A stretch of 61,389 nucleotides of DNA from NCBI GenBank assembly GCA_013297995.1, contig JAAFJB010000008.1, positions 1 to 61,389 on the forward strand, given 5' to 3'. This document shows positions 45,243-52,667 of the stretch, in pieces; the first letter of the stretch is position 1; every line of letters begins with the position of its first letter. This DNA is from Chitinophagales bacterium (lineage in GTDB: Bacteria; Bacteroidota; Bacteroidia; Chitinophagales; Chitinophagaceae). Below the pieces are notes generated by a model. That model searched no databases. It worked only from the letters and a program-made list of their open reading frames with translations, and had not been told where the DNA came from. A program made the translations under genes and the position numbers.

Positions 45243-46223
45243 TTAGGTGAATGCTTGTTCAATTACTGCGGAATAAAAATGGGTCAAGCTCATACCCATT
45301 GCCCTTACCTGCTGTGGTATAACTGATGCGTCACTTTGCCCTGGCACGGTATTTACTTCCAGCATATATGGTTTTTGCTGTGCAGTATCATAAATAAAAT
45401 CTATTCTTACTACGCCCCTACAATTTAATATTTCGTAAACCCGTTTAGCCGCATCACTTAACTCCTCCTGCATTTGTTCGGTAATAATAGCTGGGGTAGT
45501 CTCTATACTTTTGCCCTGGTATTTGGCTTCAAAATCAAAAAAATCATTTTCGGTACTGATTTCTGTAATAGGCAGAATGATAATCGTATTTTTTTCTTTA
45601 AAAACCCCAATGGTGAATTCTCTTCCACTAATAAATTCTTCTACCAAAATTTGATCGTCTTCTCTAAAAGCCTTTTCCAGTGCAACTTCCAATTGATCCG
45701 ATCCCGTTACTTTACTCATACCAATACTACTTCCCCCATTGTTAGGTTTTACAAATAAAGGCAATTTCAGTTGATGTAAAATAACTTCTTCGGCAACTGG
45801 CGTATGCTTAAATAAATGCATAGATTTAGCCGTATTTATCCCCCCCGATGCAACTACTGCAACGGTATATCCTTTATTCATGGTAATGGCAGAAGTGGCT
45901 GCATCGCAACTGGTATAGCGCATCCCCAACAAATCGAAATAGCCTTGTAATTTTCCGTCCTCTCCAGGTGTTCCATGAATGCAAATGAGGGCGAGGTCAA
46001 AATTAATTTTTATACCCGCATCTATCACACTAAAATCGTTTTTATCAACCGCTGATTGATTCCCCATTGCATCTTCATACCACCATCCTGTGGTATTAAT
46101 GTCAATTTTATAAACATCGTACCGGTTGCGATCAATATGATTGCCCACTGTTATCGCACTTCTATAGCTTATTTGCGCCTCTCCACTCAACCCTCCTGTA
46201 ACCAATGCAAGTTTCTTCTTCAT
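45243..46223 (-). CDS. ddl: D-alanine--D-alanine ligase
   Basis: Makes the D-Ala-D-Ala dipeptide for peptidoglycan with ATP. The 326-residue ATP-grasp enzyme has an N-terminal region with GGLSGEAQISYRS (about 10-22) and the HGTPGEDGKLQGYFDLLGM substrate loop. The ATP-binding KPNNGGSSIGMSKV follows, then LVEEFISGREFTIGV and LEVNTVPGQSDASVIPQQ near the end. The usual SR.VS start of the family is present in altered form. It lies upstream of the PASTA and rhodanese genes in one run, and 19 bases downstream of the ferredoxin gene. Confidence 0.95.
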   Translation of the reverse strand: MKKKLALVTGGLSGEAQISYRSAITVGNHIDRNRYDVYKIDINTTGWWYEDAMGNQSAVDKNDFSVIDAGIKINFDLALICIHGTPGEDGKLQGYFDLLGMRYTSCDAATSAITMNKGYTVAVVASGGINTAKSMHLFKHTPVAEEVILHQLKLPLFVKPNNGGSSIGMSKVTGSDQLEVALEKAFREDDQILVEEFISGREFTIGVFKEKNTIIILPITEISTENDFFDFEAKYQGKSIETTPAIITEQMQEELSDAAKRVYEILNCRGVVRIDFIYDTAQQKPYMLEVNTVPGQSDASVIPQQVRAMGMSLTHFYSAVIEQAFT

Positions 46224-46242
46224 GCAATTATTTGAAAATTTC

Positions 46243-46590
46243 TTAAATATGCATTTTCCCTTTCTTAGCCATCAAATCATCTACCGTTTCTTGGTACATT
46301 TCGTCGGGAACGCAACAGTCAACGGGACAAACCGCTGCACACTGTGGCTCTTCGTGAAAACCTTGACATTCAGTACACTTATTGGGTGTGATATAATAAG
46401 TGTCCAGACTAATAGGCTCAAAACGCTTGCTAGCATCTACTAAGCTACCATCCATCAATTGAAAACTTCCTTTAATAGTGGTTCCATCGGCTATTGCCCA
46501 CTCCACTCCGCCTTCATAAATAGCGTTATTGGGACATTCGGGCTCACAAGCACCACAATTAATACATTCTTCTGTTATTTTGATTGCCAT
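46243..46590 (-). CDS. Ferredoxin with two [4Fe-4S] sites
   Basis: A 115-residue electron carrier. The first cluster motif is CINCGACEPECP (9-20). The second starts CTECQGFHEEPQCAAVCP, where the spacing between the second and third Cys is widened by an insert. This is the type common in Bacteroidota, similar to the FdxA-like Azotobacter/Pseudomonas-type ferredoxins. It is divergent from an acyl-CoA reductase gene 60 bases away. Such pairs occur in other Bacteroidota, but a functional link is only an inference. ddl follows on the same strand after 19 bases. Confidence 0.93.
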   Translation of the reverse strand: MAIKITEECINCGACEPECPNNAIYEGGVEWAIADGTTIKGSFQLMDGSLVDASKRFEPISLDTYYITPNKCTECQGFHEEPQCAAVCPVDCCVPDEMYQETVDDLMAKKGKMHI

Positions 46591-46650
46591 ACAAAATGGG
46601 TTTGTTGGTTGAGTAAATTACATTTGCAGTATCAAAAATACGGCTGACAA

Positions 46651-47655
46651 ATGATTTTACAAGAACGAATTAAATTATTAACCCAATTAGGTAGCTACTT
46701 AACCGAAAATGACCCCGAATGGCTGGATGTAAAAGAACGTGCTTTTCAACAAAATCAATGGTTTATTCCTGAATTTATTGATGCTGCTGTTGCCAATATT
46801 ATCCACCATTTTTTACAGGAACCCGCTTTAAACAACTGGGCTAAGCTGTATCAGCTTCCAGAAACCGTAGAAAATCCCCAATCGGTAGGCATTGTAATGG
46901 CCGGGAATATTCCATTGGTGGGATTTCACGACCTAATTTGTGTTTTTATGAGTGGGCATCAAGCCGTTATTAAATCCTCTTCAAAAGACGATTTAATGAT
47001 TAAATTTCTGGTGAAGAAACTTTATGAATGGGAACTAACCATTCAAAACCATATTTCTTTTACAGAGCGTCTCAATAATTTAAATGCCTATATAGCTACT
47101 GGCAGTAATAATTCCAGTCGATATTTTGAATATTATTTTGGTAAGTACCCCAATATTATCAGAAAAAACAGAACCTCTATTGCCATTTTATACGGTACTG
47201 AAACCAAGGAAGAACTAGCTGCATTGGCAGATGATATTTTATTGTATTTCGGGCTTGGATGCAGAAATATTACACAGGTATACGTTCCAGAGGGGTACGA
47301 TTTCATTCCACTATTAGCCGCTTTAAAAAAATACGAAGGGTTGATGGATTACCGTAAATACAAAAATAATTTTGATTATCATTTAGCTTTATTAATCATG
47401 GGTGGAAAATACTATATGAACAATGATACAGTAGTGCTTACAGAAAACATTTCGCCATTTTCGCCTGTAAGTCAGCTCCATTACAGTTTTTATTCCAACA
47501 AAACTGCTTTATTAAACCAGTTGAAAGCGGATCAGAGCATACAATGCATTGTTGGCAAAGGTCTGGTTGAATTTGGAAGCGCACAAAAGCCATCATTAAC
47601 CGATTATGCCGATGGGGTTGATACGATGGAATTTTTAAAGGGACTAACAAAATGA
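46651..47655 (+). CDS. Acyl-CoA reductase (LuxC family)
   Basis: A 334-residue cytoplasmic protein of the LuxC-type acyl-CoA reductase family (aldehyde dehydrogenase fold). The fold is seen in GIVMAGNIPLVGFHDLICV, which carries the nucleotide-binding strand, KSSSKDDLMIKF, and the active-site Cys in LYFGLGCRNITQVYVP. LuxC reduces fatty acids to aldehydes with the transferase LuxD and synthetase LuxE. Neither is nearby, so the substrate may be a fatty acyl group in some other pathway. It lies divergent from the ferredoxin gene. Confidence 0.9.
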   Translation: MILQERIKLLTQLGSYLTENDPEWLDVKERAFQQNQWFIPEFIDAAVANIIHHFLQEPALNNWAKLYQLPETVENPQSVGIVMAGNIPLVGFHDLICVFMSGHQAVIKSSSKDDLMIKFLVKKLYEWELTIQNHISFTERLNNLNAYIATGSNNSSRYFEYYFGKYPNIIRKNRTSIAILYGTETKEELAALADDILLYFGLGCRNITQVYVPEGYDFIPLLAALKKYEGLMDYRKYKNNFDYHLALLIMGGKYYMNNDTVVLTENISPFSPVSQLHYSFYSNKTALLNQLKADQSIQCIVGKGLVEFGSAQKPSLTDYADGVDTMEFLKGLTK

Positions 47656-47752
47656 CACCTGATTGACTTTTTAGCACTGTTTTTAAGATGAATTATAAAA
47701 ACATTTGTTAAATGGGGGGTATTCTACCCTGTCATTTAATCAGCTTTATTTA

Positions 47753-47779
47753 TTTGTTATGAGAAAGGTATGTAATTTG
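47753..47779 (+). promoter_or_regulatory. Possible promoter of the HtrA-type protease gene
   Basis: TTTG (47753-47756), 16 bases, then TAATTTG (47773-47779), close to the Bacteroidota -33/-7 pattern but one base short in the -7 box. It leaves a leader of about 20 bases before the ATG at 47806. Confidence 0.45.
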
Positions 47780-47805
47780 AGCAAGAAATATAAATATCAA
47801 CAATT

Positions 47806-49323
47806 ATGAATTGGAAAAATGGTTTGGTAATTGTGGCCATCAGCGCCACAACTGCGCTTGCAAGTGTTTGGGGGTTCGGAAAATATGTAGAGCACCAACG
47901 GGCAGGTATCCAAGAAGCTGGTAAATTACCGGTAAACTATGCGGGTTATTTCGGCAACAACAATAATGCGGCTGGCACAGTAGACTTTACCGCAGCAGCC
48001 ACTTCTGGAACTGCAGCCGTAGTTCATATTAAAACACGCACCAAAGCCAAGCAAGTTGGTAATTCGCAAAAACAACGCAATCCATTCTCTGATATGTTTG
48101 GAGATGATTTTGGCGACTTTTTTGGGGGACCAAGAGTGCAACCCGAACAGCGCGCCAGTGGCAGCGGTGTATTGATTACCGAAGATGGCTATATTGTTAC
48201 GAATAGTCACGTTATTGATGGCTCGGATGAAATAAGTGTAACCCTTGCCAATAAAAAATCTTACAAAGCGGTATTGGTAGGACAAGATCCTAATAGCGAT
48301 TTAGCCGTCATAAAAATTGATGGAAAATCATTCCCTTACATTGTTTATGGCAATAGTGATGAATCAAAACTTGGGCAATGGGTTTTGGCAATTGGATATC
48401 CTTTAAATTTAGACGTTACAGTAACGGCTGGAATCATCAGCGCTAAATCAAGATCTATAGGAATCAACGCTCGCCAAGGCGCCAATCCTGTAGAATCATT
48501 TATTCAAACAGATGCGGCTGTGAACCCAGGCAATAGTGGTGGTGCTTTAATTAATACCAATGGAGAACTCATTGGCATTAACTCTGCCATTGCTTCTCCT
48601 ACGGGCTCTTATGCAGGATACTCATACGCCATTCCTGTAAATATGGTAAAGAAAATTGTGACCGATATTGTAAAATTTGGTACGGTTCAAAGAGCTTATA
48701 TTGGAATTAGTTATCCAAGTGAAAATTTGAGTGATGAAGCCAAACGTGAACTAGAAAAAGAATTGGGCACTGCTTTTAAAGAAGGTGAAGGCGTATATAT
48801 TACTGCCGTTCCAGAAGGTGGTGCTGCCGCAGGGGCGGGATTGAAAAAAGGAGATATTATCACCAAGGTTAATGGAGCCAATGTAACTACTGGACCAGAA
48901 TTGCAGGAACAAGTGGCCCGCTTTAAGCCAGGCGATAAAATTAGCGTTACCTATAAAAGAGCAGGTAAAGAAGCTATGGTAAATATTACATTAAAAAACA
49001 AAGCAGGTAATACTGATATTGTAAAAACCAGTTCTATTGTGGAGAAATTAGGGGGTGAACTGGTGAATCTTGACAAGAAAATTGCCGCTGCCAACGATGT
49101 TGCTGGTGGTGTACTGGTTAAAAAAGTAGGCACTGGTTTACTAAGCAAAAGCCGCATGGAAGATGGATTTGTAATTACAGGCGTAAATGGAAAAGACATC
49201 AATAATTTGGAAGAATTAAAAGCAGCACTTGCATTAATCAAGTCGGGCACTTTAAGGGTTGATGGTTTTTATCCAGGCTTTGAAGGACGGTATACTTATC
49301 CGCTTCAGTTAACGGAAGAATAA
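47806..49323 (+). CDS. HtrA/DegP-type periplasmic serine protease
   Basis: A 505-residue envelope protease of the trypsin-like DegP/DegQ family (Do), for quality control of unfolded proteins. It has an N-terminal signal anchor (IVAISATTALASVWGFG), a linker rich in Gly and Phe near 100, and a trypsin domain with the triad His135 (TNSHVIDG), Asp165 (NSDLAVIKI) and Ser244 (NPGNSGGALI). Two PDZ domains follow (from about 300 and about 405). The QRASGSGVLITEDGY start of the protease domain is typical. It has its own possible promoter and is followed by a strong terminator. The substrate set cannot be told from sequence. Confidence 0.95.
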   Translation: MNWKNGLVIVAISATTALASVWGFGKYVEHQRAGIQEAGKLPVNYAGYFGNNNNAAGTVDFTAAATSGTAAVVHIKTRTKAKQVGNSQKQRNPFSDMFGDDFGDFFGGPRVQPEQRASGSGVLITEDGYIVTNSHVIDGSDEISVTLANKKSYKAVLVGQDPNSDLAVIKIDGKSFPYIVYGNSDESKLGQWVLAIGYPLNLDVTVTAGIISAKSRSIGINARQGANPVESFIQTDAAVNPGNSGGALINTNGELIGINSAIASPTGSYAGYSYAIPVNMVKKIVTDIVKFGTVQRAYIGISYPSENLSDEAKRELEKELGTAFKEGEGVYITAVPEGGAAAGAGLKKGDIITKVNGANVTTGPELQEQVARFKPGDKISVTYKRAGKEAMVNITLKNKAGNTDIVKTSSIVEKLGGELVNLDKKIAAANDVAGGVLVKKVGTGLLSKSRMEDGFVITGVNGKDINNLEELKAALALIKSGTLRVDGFYPGFEGRYTYPLQLTEE

Positions 49324-49345
49324 AATTTATAGGATTAAATTTTTG

Positions 49346-49386
49346 AATGGCTTAGGAATTTCAACGTTAGAAATTCCTAAGCCATT
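49346..49386. terminator. Strong bidirectional terminator
   Basis: AATGGCTTAGGAATTTC (49346-49362) pairs perfectly with GAAATTCCTAAGCCATT (49370-49386), a 17-bp stem with a 7-base loop and T-runs. It serves the convergent protease and GH13 genes. Confidence 0.9.
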
Positions 49387-49388
49387 TT

Positions 49389-50663
49389 TTATTCCGCTGC
49401 TATTCGCTCATACACCAGGTATTCGCCAGCTTGTAATTCAAAGGACTCCTGGTTTTGGAAACTGAATTCAAGTTCCGAGAAAATATTGCGAAACCTACCT
49501 TGCAACCATTCATGCTTTACATTTATTTTTAGTCGGTTTTGGGTAGAAATATTTAATAGTACCAATACCAAGTCACTTTCTTTTTTTCTAAAATAAGCCA
49601 TCAACTCATTGTCCCTCTCCGAAGGAAGAATAAAGGATTCCCCATTATGTATGGCTTTGTTTCTTTTGCGCAAATGAGCGAGTACGGTGTAAAATTCTTC
49701 TAACTGCAAGGGCTGCTTCCATTCAATTAAATCCTTATCAAAAAATAATAATCTTTTTTCGCTGGGACTCTCCTGTCCGCTATATACCATGGGCATTCCA
49801 TGCCAAGTAAAACAAAATACAGACCAAGCTTTTGCTGCTGCTCCGTATTTCTCTATCTCTGTTCCATTCCAACTATTCTCATCATGGTTGCTGGTGAAAA
49901 ATAATTTGCAGGCACCCTCGGGATATTGCGAATATGCGTGTAACACATTTCTAATCTCGTGCAAAGTGGTCTCTTGTTTTGCGTAGCGACCTGTCTCGTG
50001 CATCCACCACCAAGCATAAGTAGCATCAAAAACCTGGTGATACGCTACCACTTCACATTCAGCCAGCCAATACAAGGGTTTAATTCGCTCACAATGCAAC
50101 CTTGCTTGCTCCCAAAAATCAAGTGGCACCAGATGAGCCATATCACATCTAAAGCCATCAATATCACAATCGCTTACCCAATACTGCATGGCATTCATTA
50201 ATGCAGTTCGCATTTCGGTGGACTCAAAATTCAAGTCAATCACATCATGCCAGCCATTTTTTTCTGTAAAATTTCCCTCCGCATCCTGCATCATCCATTC
50301 AGGATGTTCAATCGTCCAATGGTGATCCCAACCCGTATGATTCGCCACCCAGTCAATAATTATTTTCAACCCCAACGCATGTGCTTTTTGAATTAGATTT
50401 TTAAAATCATCTAAAGTTCCAAATTCAGGATTAATATCCGTATAACTGCTACAAGCATAATAGCTGCCCAAACTACCTTGTCGAACTTTTGCACTAATGG
50501 GTGTAATGGGCATCAACCATAATATATCAACACCCATCTGTTTCAATCGAGATAGGTGTTCAGCAAAAGCATTAAAAGTTCCTTCAGGAGTGTATTGGCG
50601 AATATTCACCTCATACATGGTAGCATTGATAGCCCAGGATACGGTTTTGAAATTTCTGTTCAT
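49389..50663 (-). CDS. Cytoplasmic GH13 alpha-amylase family enzyme
   Basis: A 424-residue glycoside hydrolase family 13 enzyme without a signal peptide. The (beta/alpha)8 motifs are MPITPISAKV (near 51), WVANHTGWDH (105-114), the nucleophile Asp174 in GFRCDMAH, the acid/base Glu202 in LAECE, and the third carboxylate Asp261 in TSNHDENSWNG. The C-terminal beta domain is short. The sequence is of the widespread Bacteroidota group annotated as alpha-amylase; it is too short for an amylosucrase or branching enzyme. It is the last gene of an eight-gene minus-strand run, 36 bases after the symporter, which suggests breakdown of an imported oligosaccharide, though this is inferred. Confidence 0.88.
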   Translation of the reverse strand: MNRNFKTVSWAINATMYEVNIRQYTPEGTFNAFAEHLSRLKQMGVDILWLMPITPISAKVRQGSLGSYYACSSYTDINPEFGTLDDFKNLIQKAHALGLKIIIDWVANHTGWDHHWTIEHPEWMMQDAEGNFTEKNGWHDVIDLNFESTEMRTALMNAMQYWVSDCDIDGFRCDMAHLVPLDFWEQARLHCERIKPLYWLAECEVVAYHQVFDATYAWWWMHETGRYAKQETTLHEIRNVLHAYSQYPEGACKLFFTSNHDENSWNGTEIEKYGAAAKAWSVFCFTWHGMPMVYSGQESPSEKRLLFFDKDLIEWKQPLQLEEFYTVLAHLRKRNKAIHNGESFILPSERDNELMAYFRKKESDLVLVLLNISTQNRLKINVKHEWLQGRFRNIFSELEFSFQNQESFELQAGEYLVYERIAAE

Positions 50664-50699
50664 ATATTCATTGGATGTGTAAGCAAGGAAGATAAGGTA

Positions 50700-52406
50700 T
50701 TATCTTTTGAAAAAAGAAAAACAGCCACTCAGTATTACCACAAATAATGCTCCTGCCACATTCAACCAAAGAAATCCCAATCCAATGACTTCATACTTAT
50801 CTAGCAAGAATAATAAAATAACCAATAATTCCCCAATTACTGCCGCCCAGAAAACAGCATTACTGCCAATTTTTTTCAAGTAAAAGGCAACCAGAAAAAT
50901 ACCAAGAATCACTCCATAAAAAAGTGATCCCAGCACATTCACTGCTTCAATTAAACTACCCATGCCCGTAGCAAATTCTGCGGTGATAATACAAAATACG
51001 CCCCAGCCGAATGTGTAGTATTTTGACAACTTATATTCTTTCTCCTCCTGCAAAATAGCTGTTCCATTGGGTGATTGCTTTACAAATCGTTTGTGAAAAT
51101 CTATCATGGTACAAGAAGCCAATGAATTTAATGCAGCCGCAATAGAGCCCCATGCTGCCAAAAAAATAATAGCAATTAAAAGACCTACCAATCCTTTCGG
51201 CAGGAAGTCAACCACAAAGCGTAGAAAAATATAGTTGGTATCGTTGGTATCGCTGTTGGGGACTGCTTTTTTAAGTAAGGTTTTGTATTCTTTCTTAATT
51301 AAATTTAGTTTGGCATTGCCCATTGCAACACTGTCTTTATAAGGTTGCGATTGTTTCAGCAAATAAAGTTTACTATAAGCTTGTTGAGCCATCTGCTGGT
51401 CTTCAAAACGATACCGAACCGCTGTAAGTGAATCTTTATATGGGGTTGATAGGGCTTTGGCTTCCACTGCCTTATTAAAGAAAATAGGAGAAGGATTGAA
51501 TTGATAAAAAGTAAACAATAAAGCACCCAACAAAAGTATCAGAAACTGCATGGGTACTTTTACCAATCCATTCATCAGTAATCCAATTCTGCTTTCGGTA
51601 TTATCCTTTGCGGTTAGGTACCTACCTACTTGTGATTGATCGGTTCCAAAATAAGAAAGAGCCAAAAAAAATCCTCCAATAACCCCACTAATAATATTAT
51701 AACGATCTTTCCAATCAAAGCCATTCTCCGTAAAGCCCGTTGTAATAATATTCATTTTACCAGAAGCACCGCTAATTTGAAGGGCTTGAGCAAAACCAAT
51801 ATTTTCAGGCAGATGGCGAACAATAAGATAGCCTGCAATAAACATTCCTAAAAAAATAATTCCCAACTGCAATTGTTGGGTATAAGCCACTGCTTTTGCG
51901 CCGCCAGAAACGGTATAAATAATCAACATTCCACCCATTACAATATTGGTCCAAAAAATATCCCATCCCATTAACGAAGATAAAATAATAGAAGGTGCGT
52001 AGATGCTGATGCCAGTAGACAATCCGCGTGAAATTAAAAAAAGTGAGGAAGTGAATACTCGCGTTTTTACATCAAAACGTTGTTCTAAAAATTCGTATGC
52101 AGTAAATACTTTTAAGCGACTGAATAATGGAACGAATGTGATGCAGAGAATCACCATGGCAATGGGTAATCCAAAATAATATTGAACAAAGCGCATTCCA
52201 TCGGTAAAAGCTTGACCGGGCGCTGATAAGAAAGTGATGGCACTGGCTTGAGTACCCATGATACTTAATAAAACTAAGTACCAAGGCATGCTTCTATTAC
52301 TTAGAAAATAACCTTCTAAATTTTTACTGGTCTTGCTTTTATAAAGTCCATAAGCAATAATACCCCCAAGGGTGAATACGAGTACAAACCAATCAATTTT
52401 ACTCAT
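50700..52406 (-). CDS. Sodium/solute symporter (SSF family)
   Basis: A 568-residue inner-membrane transporter of the SSF family (SGLT/PutP fold). It starts at the ATG at 52406 with helix 1 (WFVLVFTLGGIIAYGLYKSK), followed by LEGYFLSNRSMPWYLVLLSI and about 13 membrane helices. A soluble-looking insert at about 300-380, rich in Lys, Gln and Tyr, splits the helix bundle. AAWGSIAAALNSLASCTMIDF carries the Na2-site Ser region. The substrate is unknown: sialic acid, sugars, proline or other. The start codon overlaps the stop of the 36-residue microprotein gene (ATGA), so the transporter is probably made with it. Confidence 0.92.
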   Translation of the reverse strand: MSKIDWFVLVFTLGGIIAYGLYKSKTSKNLEGYFLSNRSMPWYLVLLSIMGTQASAITFLSAPGQAFTDGMRFVQYYFGLPIAMVILCITFVPLFSRLKVFTAYEFLEQRFDVKTRVFTSSLFLISRGLSTGISIYAPSIILSSLMGWDIFWTNIVMGGMLIIYTVSGGAKAVAYTQQLQLGIIFLGMFIAGYLIVRHLPENIGFAQALQISGASGKMNIITTGFTENGFDWKDRYNIISGVIGGFFLALSYFGTDQSQVGRYLTAKDNTESRIGLLMNGLVKVPMQFLILLLGALLFTFYQFNPSPIFFNKAVEAKALSTPYKDSLTAVRYRFEDQQMAQQAYSKLYLLKQSQPYKDSVAMGNAKLNLIKKEYKTLLKKAVPNSDTNDTNYIFLRFVVDFLPKGLVGLLIAIIFLAAWGSIAAALNSLASCTMIDFHKRFVKQSPNGTAILQEEKEYKLSKYYTFGWGVFCIITAEFATGMGSLIEAVNVLGSLFYGVILGIFLVAFYLKKIGSNAVFWAAVIGELLVILLFLLDKYEVIGLGFLWLNVAGALFVVILSGCFSFFKR

Positions 52407-52513
52407 TTAAAATATATTGTAAGCCAGTTAAAAAAAATAATCAGCGCAAGCAATACCGCTATTACAAAAACATACCAGCTATTCCAAGATTTAAAGAAAG
52501 GAAGTTTACTCAT
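52403..52513 (-). CDS. 36-residue membrane microprotein
   Basis: An ORF (MSKLPFFKSWNSWYVFVIAV then LLALIIFFNWLTIYFK) with a start at 52513 and stop at 52403. It has one transmembrane helix after a short N-terminal cap with aromatic residues. Its ATG overlaps the stop of the 50-residue gene, and its stop overlaps the ATG of the symporter, both as ATGA. Such a chain of 4-base overlaps is strong evidence that it is translated. I do not know a named family. It could be a small subunit or regulator of the symporter. Confidence 0.72.
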   Translation of the reverse strand: MSKLPFFKSWNSWYVFVIAVLLALIIFFNWLTIYFK

Positions 52514-52662
52514 TTTCTAGGTTTTGAATTGATTAAACCACCTCCTAATAATCCCAAAGCGAGTCCGATAAGCAATCCAGCTTTTACATTTTTTAGAAAC
52601 AATCCAATACCAACCCCAATGAGGACGATGGTAAAAAAGCCGATTTTTTTTCTAGGGTGCAT
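52510..52662 (-). CDS. 50-residue glycine-rich membrane microprotein
   Basis: An ORF from ATG 52662 to stop 52510. It has a basic N-terminus (MHPRKK), two hydrophobic segments rich in glycine (FFTIVLIGVGIGLFL and AGLLIGLALGLLGGGLI) and a basic tail (NSKPRK). It begins 5 bases after the deacetylase stop and ends in an ATGA overlap with the 36-residue gene. The small Gly-rich helices suggest helix packing, perhaps in a complex with the deacetylase or the symporter. No homolog is recognised. Confidence 0.72.
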   Translation of the reverse strand: MHPRKKIGFFTIVLIGVGIGLFLKNVKAGLLIGLALGLLGGGLINSKPRK

Positions 52663-52667
52663 ACGAA

